A stretch of DNA of 64,000 nucleotides from the NCBI GenBank assembly GCA_963748545.1, contig CAVVJO010000016.1, forward strand, positions 62,001 through 126,000, read 5' to 3'. This document shows, in pieces, positions 7,897 to 16,469 of this stretch (position 1 is its first letter; every line of letters starts with the position of its first letter). Origin of the DNA: Roseiarcus sp963748545. Lineage in GTDB: Bacteria; Pseudomonadota; Alphaproteobacteria; Rhizobiales; Beijerinckiaceae. The notes below the pieces were generated by a model. The model searched no databases. It was given only the letters and a program-made list of their open reading frames with translations, and had not been told where the DNA came from. Both the position numbers and the translations under genes were made by a program.

Positions 7897-8427
7897 TTGC
7901 GACGCCTTCTGAAATTCCTCCACACGATGGGAGCGATCGGGCTGATGGGCGCGGCAGCCTCCCTGCTCGTCCTGATCAGCCTGACGCCGCCCCCGAGTTC
8001 GCTCGCGGGATACGCGCTGATGCGCGGCGCCATGGCCGAAATCGGGAAGTGGATTTTTCTGCCCTCGTTCGTGCTAACGCTGATTCCGGGCCTTTTGGCG
8101 ATCGCCGTCAATCGCGCCTTTCACAACGCCGGCTGGGCCTGGATGAAGGCCGCGACCGGGATCCTCATCTTCGTCGGCGGATTGCATGCGCTCGCCCCGA
8201 TTCAGGACGAGGCGCAGCGCAGCGCCGCCGCGCTCGCGGGCCAAGTGGACCCGGCGACCATCACCGGCCCGGACGCGGCGGAGTCGCTCACGCTCTGGAT
8301 GGTGCTTCTTGTCTCGACGGCGAATGTCGCGCTCGGCGTCTGGCGGCCGCGGCTGACCCGGGTCGGCGTCCGCCGGCCGGACGCGGGCCGCTGGGGAGGC
8401 CCGCCGGCGCGCCGACCCTATGTTTGA
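7897..8427 (+). CDS. Integral membrane protein (DUF2269-like)
   Basis: A protein of about 176 residues with three to four hydrophobic segments, including MGAIGLMGAAASLLVLISL, WIFLPSFVLTLIPGLLAIAV and LTLWMVLLVSTANVALGVW. The start is taken as TTG 7897, preceded by GGATAGGAGA, since no ATG is in frame near the first helix. The pattern resembles predicted integral membrane proteins of the DUF2269 kind. The C-terminus is Arg/Pro-rich. Function unknown. Confidence 0.6.
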   Translation: MRRLLKFLHTMGAIGLMGAAASLLVLISLTPPPSSLAGYALMRGAMAEIGKWIFLPSFVLTLIPGLLAIAVNRAFHNAGWAWMKAATGILIFVGGLHALAPIQDEAQRSAAALAGQVDPATITGPDAAESLTLWMVLLVSTANVALGVWRPRLTRVGVRRPDAGRWGGPPARRPYV

Positions 8428-8475
8428 GAGCCGAGCCAGCCGGAGCGCCGATGGCCTCGGACGGGCGCCGGTCGA

Positions 8476-9279
8476 TCAGGCCACGGATTCGGCGCTGTAA
8501 CGGGCGATGAGACCGGTGCGGATCGCGATCTTGTAGACAGACGCAAAGAACAGACACGCCAGCCCGAGATAGAGAAGCGCGAGCGCGCCCCCGAGCCCAA
8601 GCGCCCCCCAGGGCGCGGGCCGGCCGGCGACAACCGCACGCATGCCCTCGAAGACGTAGGACGGCGGCAACGCCGCCGCGATCGCCCGCATCCAGCCGGG
8701 CAGGATCGCAAGCGGATAGAAGACCCCGGCGAACGGCGAAACGATCATTGGAATCGGCCAGACGAGCCATTCCGACGATGGCCCCAGGCGCAGGACCAGC
8801 CCGGATGCGGCGACCCCCATCGCGATCCCCGTGAGGAAAAGCACCGCGACGAACGGCGCGAGCGCGATCCCATAGCTCAAAAAGGAGAGCCCGAAGGCCG
8901 CCCAGGCGAACACCACCATCCCGACCAGACTGAGCGCGCTCATCCCGATTGCGGCGATCACAAGCCCGGCCAGATATTCGGAAATACGCAACGGCGACGC
9001 GAACAGATTGAGGAAGTTGCGCGACCAGACGTCCTCGAAAAAGGCCATGGTCACGCCCTGCATTGCGCGGGTGAGAAAATCCCACAGCAGCACCGCCCCG
9101 AGAAGCGCCGGCACGAAATTGACCGAGCCTTGCGCGACCGAATCGAGATAGCGGGTCAAAAAGCCCCACAGCAGGATATCGACTGCGACCCAGATGAAGA
9201 TCGGGAACACCCGCTGCGGGCTGCCGCGGTAGAGATAGAGGATGCGCAGCACGATTGCGCCGACGCGCGAGCGGTTCAT
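8476..9279 (-). CDS. ABC-2 type transporter permease
   Basis: A protein of 267 residues with about six membrane helices, starting MNRSRVGAIVLRILYLYRGS. The ABC-2 layout is visible: SPLRISEYLAGLVIAAIGMSA and a C-terminal PLAILPGWMRAIAAALPPSYVFEGMR block typical of ABC-2 export permeases. The start at 9279 overlaps the ATPase stop by 4 nt (ATGA). With the 9276 ATPase it forms a simple two-gene exporter of unknown cargo. Confidence 0.88.
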   Translation of the reverse strand: MNRSRVGAIVLRILYLYRGSPQRVFPIFIWVAVDILLWGFLTRYLDSVAQGSVNFVPALLGAVLLWDFLTRAMQGVTMAFFEDVWSRNFLNLFASPLRISEYLAGLVIAAIGMSALSLVGMVVFAWAAFGLSFLSYGIALAPFVAVLFLTGIAMGVAASGLVLRLGPSSEWLVWPIPMIVSPFAGVFYPLAILPGWMRAIAAALPPSYVFEGMRAVVAGRPAPWGALGLGGALALLYLGLACLFFASVYKIAIRTGLIARYSAESVA

Positions 9280-10034
9280 GTCGCGCCTCCCGCCGCCAAA
9301 GTCTCTTGCGCGACGGAGACGAACAGATCGTCGAGAGTCTCGACCCCGTGCTCGCCCGGCAGCCGCCTCGGATCGCCTTCGAGCACGATGCGCCCGCGCG
9401 ACAGGAACAGGACGCGGTCGCAGACGGCTTCGACCTCGACCATGTTGTGGCTGGTCCACAGCACGCCGCAGTGTCCGCCTTCGACCAAGCCCGCGATGCC
9501 GGCGCGGATGTCTCGCGCTGCCGAGGGGTCGATCGAGGCGGTCGGCTCGTCGAGCAGCAGCAACATCGGTTTGTTGAGCATCGCCTTGGCGAGGGTCAGG
9601 CGCGTCTGCTCGCCCGAGGACAGCACGCCCGCCTTCGTGCGACGATATTTGATCAAATCGTAGGTTCTCAGCAGATCCTCGATCCGGTCCTCGACTCGTT
9701 CGATGTCGTAGATCCTGGCGAAGACGCGCAGGTTCTGCTCGACCGTGAGGTTGCCCGGCAGCGGCGCATAGACAGCGGCGAAATTGGTCCTTGCGAGCGC
9801 GGCGCTTCGGTCGGTCCGCAGATCGATCCCGTTGATGGCCACGCGTCCTGCGGTCGGTTCGAGTACGCCAAGAACCATGTTGATCGTTGTCGTCTTCCCG
9901 GCCCCGTTGGGGCCGAGGAGCCCGACGATCTCGCCGGGCGCGACCGAAAACGAGACCCCGTCCACCGCCCGCAGCTTACCGAACGACTTGGCGAGGCGTT
10001 CGACCGATAGGACCTTGGGGGGGAGCGGGCTCAT
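9276..10034 (-). CDS. ABC-2 type transporter ATP-binding protein
   Basis: A protein of 252 residues starting MSPLPPKVLSVERLAKSFG. Walker A GPNGAGKTT, signature LSSGEQTRL and Walker B LLLLDEPTASID are intact, and TSHNMVEVE supplies the switch histidine. This is the CcmA/DrrA-like class that pairs with ABC-2 permeases. First gene of the two-gene exporter; the open extension upstream of 10034 is not homologous. Confidence 0.92.
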   Translation of the reverse strand: MSPLPPKVLSVERLAKSFGKLRAVDGVSFSVAPGEIVGLLGPNGAGKTTTINMVLGVLEPTAGRVAINGIDLRTDRSAALARTNFAAVYAPLPGNLTVEQNLRVFARIYDIERVEDRIEDLLRTYDLIKYRRTKAGVLSSGEQTRLTLAKAMLNKPMLLLLDEPTASIDPSAARDIRAGIAGLVEGGHCGVLWTSHNMVEVEAVCDRVLFLSRGRIVLEGDPRRLPGEHGVETLDDLFVSVAQETLAAGGAT

Positions 10035-10129
10035 ACTTGCGCCCGTATCCGATTGGCGGCCCCCGGCGTCAAGGCGCCGCACAGGGGCTGGCAGCGGCAT
10101 ACGGAGGCCGCGCGGCCGCTCGCGGCGCC

Positions 10130-11347
10130 TCAGGCGTCCCGGTCGAGCGTGAACAGTTCCTGCGGCTTGCCGACCCCGCGCAAGGCGTAGCGCCCGACCG
10201 ACACAAACGGCTTATGTCCGGGAGCGAAGGATTCGACAAAGGCGGAGGAGATCAGGATCGGCTGATCGACCGACCGGCACATCGCCGCGATCCGCGACAC
10301 CTCATTGACCGCGGGCCCGACGACGGTGAAGTCGAGCCGCTCCTTGCTGCCGATATTGCCATAAAACACGATGCCGAGGTGGAGACCCAGATACATGTCG
10401 GTGGTGGGAAGCCCCTCCGCCCCCCGCCGACTATTGAGCTCCGCCACCGCCGCGCGGGCTTCCCTCGCGGCCTCGAGCGCGGCCGCGGTCGCGCGCTTGC
10501 GCTCTTGGGCCGGGAAGATCGCGAGCACGCCGTCGCCGATCAGCTTGAGCACGTCGCCCGAATGATTGTGGATCGCCGAGACGACCGCGTCCGCGTAGTC
10601 GTTGAGCAGGGGAATGATCAGTTCCGGCTCGGCGTTGTCGGAGATGCGCGTGTAGTCGCGCAGGTCGCTGAACCAGAGCACAGTCTTGATTCGGTCGGCG
10701 ACGCCGCGTTCGATGCGCCCGCGCAGCACCCGGCGCCCTGCGTCGCGTCCGAGATAGGTCTCGGCCAGGGTCGCCGCGATCCGGCCGAGCGAGGCCGCCT
10801 TGATCGCCAGCCCCAGGTGCGGAACAAGGCGCGTGATGGCCTCGACGTCGGCGTCAGAGAAACCGTCGGGCCGATTGGTCATCCAGCCCGAATAAAACGA
10901 GTCCATTTCGCCAATGACTCCGTCGGCGTCGAAGCGGTTGAGGATCGCGACGTATTCGGTGAGCGAAGCCTCGTGCAACTCGCGCAGGATCGGAAACTCG
11001 GTCACCGTATCCGGACCGACGCGCCGCCGCAAAAGCGACACGCCTTCGTTCAGCATCCGAAACCAGGGGCTCGTCCGCCAGCGCTCCGCGGCCTCGCCTT
11101 CGGCGGTGCGTCCGTAATCGGTGAAGGTCACGTCCGGCTTGTCCCGATCCCAGCGGAACGTGCGCCCCTCATACAACGGGTGCAGGGTGTCGATGAACGC
11201 AATCCCTCGCTCCAGCGGCACGCCGTTCGCCGCGACACGCTCGCAAAAACCTTGCAGAAGCGTCGTCTCCGGCGCTCCGGCCAGGCCTGCCTCCGCGATC
11301 CAGGCGCCGAGCGCCGCAATCTCCGCTTCCGTCATGCGCCGGATCAT
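10130..11347 (-). CDS. Class III adenylate/guanylate cyclase
   Basis: A protein of about 405 residues with an N-terminal region of about 220 residues without a named domain, then a class III cyclase domain. Catalytic features visible: FSDLRDYT and GDGVLAIF (the two metal-binding aspartates), KLIGDG (Lys of the adenine pocket), ERLDFTVVGPAVNEVSRI (purine-specifying Asp plus the transition-state Asn and Arg). It should make cAMP. The start is uncertain: 11347 has a weak GAGG upstream, 11335 is the alternative. A cyclic-nucleotide-binding protein lies at 39223-39758. Confidence 0.88.
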   Translation of the reverse strand: MIRRMTEAEIAALGAWIAEAGLAGAPETTLLQGFCERVAANGVPLERGIAFIDTLHPLYEGRTFRWDRDKPDVTFTDYGRTAEGEAAERWRTSPWFRMLNEGVSLLRRRVGPDTVTEFPILRELHEASLTEYVAILNRFDADGVIGEMDSFYSGWMTNRPDGFSDADVEAITRLVPHLGLAIKAASLGRIAATLAETYLGRDAGRRVLRGRIERGVADRIKTVLWFSDLRDYTRISDNAEPELIIPLLNDYADAVVSAIHNHSGDVLKLIGDGVLAIFPAQERKRATAAALEAAREARAAVAELNSRRGAEGLPTTDMYLGLHLGIVFYGNIGSKERLDFTVVGPAVNEVSRIAAMCRSVDQPILISSAFVESFAPGHKPFVSVGRYALRGVGKPQELFTLDRDA

Positions 11348-11499
11348 AAGGCCTCGGCGCGCGGCATCCAAACGGCGGTCGGCGGCGCTCGTCTCACGCA
11401 TGGATAGCCGGGCGAGATTCCGTCCCACGATGGCTCTTGGCCATGCGGCGACAAGCCTGCTACTCCTCTTCGCGGCGGGCGCAGAACGGAGGGAGTCGG

Positions 11500-12447
11500 A
11501 TGGGCAAGATCGCGCTCGTCGGGTTGGGTCTTGTCGGCCGCGCCTGGGCCGTCAGTTTCGCCGGCGCCGGCCATGAGGTCGCCATCTGGGACGAGCGTCC
11601 CGAGGCGATCGACGACGCGCTCGGTTTCGTCAACCACGTGCTGCCCGACCTCGACGCCCACGACCTGTTGCGCGGAGAACCCCCGCTTTCGGTCCGCTCC
11701 CGGATGCGCCGGGCCGGCTCGCTTGAAGAGGCGCTCGAAGGGGCCAGTCACGTCCAGGAGAACACGCCCGAGGACGTCGACACCAAGCGCCGCGTGTTCG
11801 CCGACCTCGACCGGCTCGCCGATCCCGAGGCGGTGCTGGCGAGTTCGACCTCCGCGATCCTGCCGTCGATCTTCAGCGAGACTCTCGAAGGACGCGGGCG
11901 CTGCCTCGTCGTCCACCCGATCAACCCGCCCTATCTGATCCCGGCGGTTGAGATTGTGCCGGCCCCGTGGACGGAGCCCCACGCGGTCGAACGCACCGTG
12001 GCGCTTCTCCAAAGCGCTGGCCACGCCCCGATCGTGATGGCGCGGGAGATCGACGGATTCGTGGTCAACCGGCTGCAAGGCGCGCTGCTCGAGGAAGCCT
12101 TCCGGCTGGTCGCCGACGGCTATGCGACGACCGAGGACGTCGACATCGCGATCCGCGACGGGCTCGCGCTGCGCTGGTCGTTCATGGGCCCGTTCGAGAC
12201 GGTCGACCTCAACGCGCCGGGCGGCGTGCGCGACTACGCCGAGCGCTACCAGCATATCTACGCCCGGATCTTTCCCTCGACTCAGCGGCGGGTCGACTGG
12301 TCCGGCGCCGCGATGAGCGGGATCGAGGCGGAGCGTCGCCAGCGCCTCCCCGCAGACCAGCTCGCCGAGCGCGCGGCGTGGCGCGACCGGCGGCTGATGG
12401 CGTTGGCCGCGCACAAGAAGCGAGCCGGCGAGGAAATCGGCGAGTGA
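11500..12447 (+). CDS. 3-hydroxyacyl-CoA dehydrogenase family protein (CRYL1/L-gulonate dehydrogenase-like)
   Basis: A protein of 315 residues with an N-terminal NAD-binding loop GLGLVGRAWAVSFAGAG, then ENTPEDVDTKRRVF, ASSTSAILPS, the catalytic His in VVHPINPPYLIP and the partner Glu region VEIVP, and the helical C-terminal domain. The short length and the P-x-N-P-P-Y-L motif fit lambda-crystallin/L-gulonate 3-dehydrogenase or carnitine dehydrogenase types rather than beta-oxidation FadB. GGAGGGAG lies before the ATG. It overlaps the next kinase gene by 4 nt, so it probably oxidises a sugar acid in the same pathway. Confidence 0.82.
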   Translation: MGKIALVGLGLVGRAWAVSFAGAGHEVAIWDERPEAIDDALGFVNHVLPDLDAHDLLRGEPPLSVRSRMRRAGSLEEALEGASHVQENTPEDVDTKRRVFADLDRLADPEAVLASSTSAILPSIFSETLEGRGRCLVVHPINPPYLIPAVEIVPAPWTEPHAVERTVALLQSAGHAPIVMAREIDGFVVNRLQGALLEEAFRLVADGYATTEDVDIAIRDGLALRWSFMGPFETVDLNAPGGVRDYAERYQHIYARIFPSTQRRVDWSGAAMSGIEAERRQRLPADQLAERAAWRDRRLMALAAHKKRAGEEIGE

Positions 12448-13388
12448 GCGGCTCCGCAGACACCGAGCTCGCTGCGCCCGCGCTGATCGGCGTCGACTGG
12501 GGCTCGTCCAGCTTCCGCGCCTATCTGATGGCGCGGGACGGCAAGAGTCTCGACGCCGTCGCGACGACGGACGGGATCGCGACGATCGCGCCCGGAGGCT
12601 TTGCCGCGGCCTTTCGCCGGCTTCTCGGCGCGTGGCTCGATCGGCGCTCTGCCCTCCCGATCATCGCTTCGGGCATGGTCGGCAGCCGCAACGGCTGGCG
12701 CGAGGCGCCTTACGTGAAATGCCCAGCCGATCCGCGTGCGATCGCCGAGAGGCTTGTCGCGGTCGAGGCGGATGGACAGCGCGTTCAGATCGTCCCCGGC
12801 CTATCCTATGAGAACGAGAACGGCGAAGCGGACGTGATGCGCGGGGAGGAGGTCGAGATCCTCGGCATCGCCGAGGCCGGGGCCCGGCTCGTCGTCCTGC
12901 CTGGCTCGCATTCCAAATGGGCGGTCATCGAGGGCGGGCGGGTCCAACGCTTCAAGACCTTCGTGACCGGCGAACTGTTCGCGGCGATCAGGGACCATAC
13001 GCTGATCGGCGCCTTCGCCCGCGCCGCGCCGGCGCAAGCGCCGGGCGAAGCGTTCGCGCGCGGCGTTCGCCGCGGCGCCTCGGCCGAGGGCGGCGAGCGA
13101 GGCGGCCTCCTCGGCGCTCTGTTCAGTGCGCGCAGCCTGCCGCTCATGGGCAAGCTCGCTGAAGACGACGCCGGCGAATACCTTTCCGGCCTCCTGATCG
13201 GCGCCGAGATCGTCGAGGCGCGACGACTTTTTCCTGACCAGGGCGTGCAGGTCGCGGGAGCCGATGCGCTCAAGGCGCGTTATCTGGCCGCCTTCGCCGC
13301 GCTCGGCGAACGCGCCTCAGCCGCCGCGCCGGACGCGGCGGCGCGCGGACTTTTTGTCGTCGCTCGTCAAGTTGGACTTCTGCAATGA
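12444..13388 (+). CDS. dgoK: 2-dehydro-3-deoxygalactonokinase
   Basis: A protein of 314 residues starting at GTG 12444, which overlaps the preceding stop (GTGA). IGVDWGSSSFRAYL is the phosphate-binding first motif, GEADVMRGEEVEILG and LPGSHSKWA are DgoK signatures, and KTFVTGELFAAIRDHTLIG follows. It phosphorylates 2-keto-3-deoxygalactonate at O6 with ATP. Followed by a matching aldolase, again with a 4-nt overlap. Confidence 0.9.
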   Translation: MSGSADTELAAPALIGVDWGSSSFRAYLMARDGKSLDAVATTDGIATIAPGGFAAAFRRLLGAWLDRRSALPIIASGMVGSRNGWREAPYVKCPADPRAIAERLVAVEADGQRVQIVPGLSYENENGEADVMRGEEVEILGIAEAGARLVVLPGSHSKWAVIEGGRVQRFKTFVTGELFAAIRDHTLIGAFARAAPAQAPGEAFARGVRRGASAEGGERGGLLGALFSARSLPLMGKLAEDDAGEYLSGLLIGAEIVEARRLFPDQGVQVAGADALKARYLAAFAALGERASAAAPDAAARGLFVVARQVGLLQ

Positions 13389-14044
13389 TCGCCCTCTCGC
13401 CCACGTCTTTGATCGCCATTCTTCGCGGGATCTCGCCCGACGACGCCGAAGCGATCGCCTCCGTCCTGGTCGAGGCGGGTTTTGGGGGCATCGAGGTTCC
13501 GCTCAACTCGCCCGATCCGTTCAAAAGCATCGAGATCCTCGCGCGCAAGTTCGGCGGCGCAACCTTGGTCGGCGCGGGAACCGTGCTCATGCCCGGCGCA
13601 GTCGAGATGGCGGCCAAGGCCGGGGCTCAACTGATCGTCGCGCCGAACGCCGACCCGGCGGTGATCGAACGCGCGCTGAGAATGGACCTTAAGGTGCTGC
13701 CGGGCGTGGCCACGCCGACCGAGGCTTTCGCCGCCCTGAGCCTCGGCGCGACAGGCCTCAAGCTCTTTCCCGCTGAAGCCCTGCCCCCGGACGTGGTCAA
13801 GGCGTGGCGATCCGTGCTGCCGAAGGACACGCAGCTGTTCCCCGTGGGCGGCGTGACCCCCGACAGACTTGCCCCGTACCGCGCAGCCGGCGCCGACGGC
13901 TTCGGGATCGGCGGCGCGCTGTACAAGCCGGGCATGACGGCGAAGACGGTCGAGGCGAAGGCGAGGGCGTTTGTCGCCGCCTGGGAGGAGGCCAGTCAGG
14001 AGTTGACCGCCAAGGGCGCAAAAGGACGTGAAGCGCCTTCGTAG
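13385..14044 (+). CDS. dgoA: 2-dehydro-3-deoxy-6-phosphogalactonate aldolase
   Basis: A protein of 219 residues of the KDPG/KDPGal class I aldolase family. Lys126 in ATGLKLFPAE is the Schiff-base lysine and Glu37 in GGIEVPL the general base; LVGAGTVL and FPVGGVTPD are the phosphate-site loops. It splits KDPGal to pyruvate and glyceraldehyde 3-phosphate, following DgoK. No DgoD dehydratase or galactonate dehydrogenase is in the window, so the upstream half of the route would be encoded elsewhere. Confidence 0.9.
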   Translation: MIALSPTSLIAILRGISPDDAEAIASVLVEAGFGGIEVPLNSPDPFKSIEILARKFGGATLVGAGTVLMPGAVEMAAKAGAQLIVAPNADPAVIERALRMDLKVLPGVATPTEAFAALSLGATGLKLFPAEALPPDVVKAWRSVLPKDTQLFPVGGVTPDRLAPYRAAGADGFGIGGALYKPGMTAKTVEAKARAFVAAWEEASQELTAKGAKGREAPS

Positions 14045-14075
14045 ACCTTTGCGTCCTTCGTGGAGAGAAACGCCG

Positions 14076-15047
14076 CTACACCCGGAACAGACGCTCCGCA
14101 TTGCCGTGCGCAATGCGCTCTCGGTCGGACGGGCTGACCGGCAGCGTGTCGAGAAAAACGCGCGCCTCCGCCATCGAACGATAGGGATGGTCCGCTGAGA
14201 ACAGGATGCGGTCGACGCCCACCTCCAGCAGCAGTTGGAGGAAGGTCGGCGTGAAGTTGAAGCCGGCGAAAGTGTAGTGGACGTTCTCGCGCAGATAGTC
14301 GCTGATCGGCTTCTTCAGTCCGGTCATCAGCGGCGGCATCATGTCGACGCGTTCGATCATGAACGGCAGCGTCTCGCCCATGTGACCGATGACGATCTGC
14401 AGGGCTGGATGGGCGTCGAACACGCCGCCGAGCGCCATCCGAAGCACATGCAGCGCCGTCTCGATGTGCCAGCCCCAGCCGCCGCCCGCCATCATCTCGC
14501 CGACCATGGGCTTCAGGCCGCCGTACCAGGCGTCGAGAACGCCCTGCGGCGATTGCGTGGGGTGGAGATAGATCGGCAGCGTCTGAGCCTCCGCGCGGGC
14601 AAGCACCGGCCAGAAGACCCGGTCGTCGAGATAGCGCCCGCCGCAGTGACCGTTGATCACGATCCCCTTGCAGCCGTCCTCTTGAAGCGCCCGGTCGAGC
14701 TCGGCGAGCGCCGCCTCCGCATCGCGGAGCGGCAGGGACGCTAGCCCGAAGAAGCGGTCCGGATGACGCCGGACGGCTTCGCCGATCGCCATGTTGGTCG
14801 CGCGCGCAAAAACCTTCGCCTCCTCGAGCGGAAGCTGCTCGATTCCGGGCGTGGTCAGCGACAGCGCCTGCACGTCGATGTGGGCGGCGTCCATCGCCGC
14901 GATGCGCCCGTCATCGAGATCGAGAAGATCAGCGACCAAGTTGGCGAGGCGGCCGCCGGTCTGCTCCGCGCGTTCCTTCAGCTTGCGGCCGGGGCCAGCC
15001 ATATAGTCGGGCGTGGCGAAATGCTCTTCGAGGGTGATCGTGCGCAT
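14076..15047 (-). CDS. Amidohydrolase-superfamily decarboxylase (ACMSD/gamma-resorcylate decarboxylase type)
   Basis: A protein of 323 residues starting MRTITLEEHF, the N-terminus typical of metal-dependent, O2-independent aromatic decarboxylases; Glu7/Glu8 and His9 replace the HxH of other amidohydrolases. NGHCGGRYLDD, IYLHPTQSP, VIGHMGETLPF and FSADHPY give the remaining ligands. GGGAG lies 8 nt before the ATG. Last gene of the five-gene operon; expected to decarboxylate, or hydrolyse, a hydroxylated aromatic or dienoic acid. The substrate cannot be read from sequence. Confidence 0.85.
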   Translation of the reverse strand: MRTITLEEHFATPDYMAGPGRKLKERAEQTGGRLANLVADLLDLDDGRIAAMDAAHIDVQALSLTTPGIEQLPLEEAKVFARATNMAIGEAVRRHPDRFFGLASLPLRDAEAALAELDRALQEDGCKGIVINGHCGGRYLDDRVFWPVLARAEAQTLPIYLHPTQSPQGVLDAWYGGLKPMVGEMMAGGGWGWHIETALHVLRMALGGVFDAHPALQIVIGHMGETLPFMIERVDMMPPLMTGLKKPISDYLRENVHYTFAGFNFTPTFLQLLLEVGVDRILFSADHPYRSMAEARVFLDTLPVSPSDRERIAHGNAERLFRV

Positions 15048-15138
15048 GAACACCGCTCCCGAAGGCCTCGGACCGGAACTCCGGCGCCTTTGCTGCGCCG
15101 AAGTCCCGGCCCTCCTCGCCGGATCCCAGCCCTCGACC

Positions 15139-15831
15139 CTATGCTTTCTGGCCCTTCACATAGGCGATGTAACCCTTCACGTCCGCCGCCGGCTCGGTAT
15201 AGGCGTCGCCCAGCGCCTTCTCGACGGCGGCGATATACGCCCTGGTCCATTCGGCGAACCGGTAGTCGATCACGTTCAGGAACTCGAGGCTGCAGGCCAG
15301 ACGGATGTCTGCGATCGACACGTGATCGCCGCCGATGAAGGTCCGGCCATCGAGGAAGAACTTGTGGAGCGCGGCGAGGGTCTCGCCGACCGCCCCTTCC
15401 GCGGCCTTCTGCGCCTTCGCCTTCGCGGCTGCGTCCGCGTCGCTCGCGCCGACCTCGCCCGGATATTGCGGGAACTTGAGCGCGCCGTAGGTGGCGCGGG
15501 TGATGTAAGGGTAGAGCGTGCCGACGATATAGAACATCGCGCTGTCGATCATCGCCCGCTTTTCGGGCTCGGTCGGATAGAACGCATTGAGATGATGCTT
15601 GTTGCAGAGATACTGCATGATCGCGCAGCTCTCCCACATGACGCCCTTGGGCAGGTGCGGCGCCTCGATCATCGGTGTGAGATACGATGGGTTCTTGGCC
15701 GAAAACTCCTCCGAGCGGGTCTTGCCGTAGACGTCGTCCTCGGTGAAATCGAGCTTGGCCGCGCGCACGAACACGCGCGCGGTCATGTTGTTGACGCTCG
15801 GCTTGATCACATGGAGCTTGATCGCAGACAT
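15139..15831 (-). CDS. Glutathione S-transferase family protein
   Basis: A protein of 230 residues: thioredoxin-fold N-terminal domain (KLHVIKPSVNNMTARVFVRA, then YLTPMIEAPHLPKGVMWESCAIMQYL, the GSH gamma-glutamyl site) and an all-helical C-terminal domain (FFLDGRTFIGGDHVSIADIRL). The N-terminal Asn-Asn-Met-Thr stands where theta/zeta enzymes carry the catalytic Ser. It begins 10 nt after the VOC gene and probably catalyses a GSH-dependent isomerisation or ring-cleavage product step. Confidence 0.85.
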   Translation of the reverse strand: MSAIKLHVIKPSVNNMTARVFVRAAKLDFTEDDVYGKTRSEEFSAKNPSYLTPMIEAPHLPKGVMWESCAIMQYLCNKHHLNAFYPTEPEKRAMIDSAMFYIVGTLYPYITRATYGALKFPQYPGEVGASDADAAAKAKAQKAAEGAVGETLAALHKFFLDGRTFIGGDHVSIADIRLACSLEFLNVIDYRFAEWTRAYIAAVEKALGDAYTEPAADVKGYIAYVKGQKA

Positions 15832-15841
15832 TGGCTTCCTC

Positions 15842-16459
15842 CTATTTGCTTTCGACGAGTTCCGGCGCGGGGTTGCGCCGATAAGGATCCTTGGGCGCAC
15901 GGTCGGCCGACAGACTCTTGGTCGACCGTTCAACCAGGGTTTCGATCGCGTCGGCGATATGGACCTCGGTGATGGCGCGCTCCCCGCGCGCCACGCGCAG
16001 AGTATGCGCCGCGAACAGCACCTCGGGGCGGGTGAAGCCCTCGGGCGCATCGAACTTCCAGCACGACAGCTCGATGAGGAGCCCCAGCGGGTCCTCGAAA
16101 TAGATCGCGTCAAAGATCATCCGGTCGCGCACTCCGGTGTTGGGGATGCCGCGCGCGTTCAGCCGCTCGCCCGCCTGCATGAACGTGGCGCGCGAAACGT
16201 TGAAGGCGATATGGTGCACGCAGCCCGCGTCGGTCGGCGTGCGGCGATGAAGGGGCTTGCGGTCCTCTCGGGTGAAGACGGTTATGAGCCGCCCGTCGCC
16301 GGGATCGAAATAGATGTGGCTCTCGGCGGCGTTGTCGAGGTTCGGCTGCTCGAACACGAAGGGCATGCCGAGAATGCCTTCCCAGAAGTCGATCGAGGTC
16401 TGACGGTCGGCGCCGACCAGCGTGATGTGATGCAGGCCCTGAGCCTGAAGCTTCTGCAT
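15842..16459 (-). CDS. VOC family protein (glyoxalase/extradiol dioxygenase fold)
   Basis: A protein of 205 residues, beginning QGLHHITLVGADRQTSIDFW. Two VOC modules are present: the first His at about 11, then CVHHIAFNV with the second His, and a Glu in LGLLIELSCW. These give a 2-His-1-carboxylate metal site, as in ring-cleaving dioxygenases and glyoxalases. GPDGRL-type glyoxalase I features are not clear. In the same operon as GST and the decarboxylase-like protein, so dioxygenase or GSH-adduct lyase are both possible. Confidence 0.82.
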   Translation of the reverse strand: MQKLQAQGLHHITLVGADRQTSIDFWEGILGMPFVFEQPNLDNAAESHIYFDPGDGRLITVFTREDRKPLHRRTPTDAGCVHHIAFNVSRATFMQAGERLNARGIPNTGVRDRMIFDAIYFEDPLGLLIELSCWKFDAPEGFTRPEVLFAAHTLRVARGERAITEVHIADAIETLVERSTKSLSADRAPKDPYRRNPAPELVESK

Positions 16460-16469
16460 GCTCTCCTCC

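Noticed and set aside
13021..13060. GC-rich hairpins inside coding genes as terminators
   Set aside because: Inside the dgoK CDS; self-complementarity comes from GC-rich codons such as GCG and CGC.
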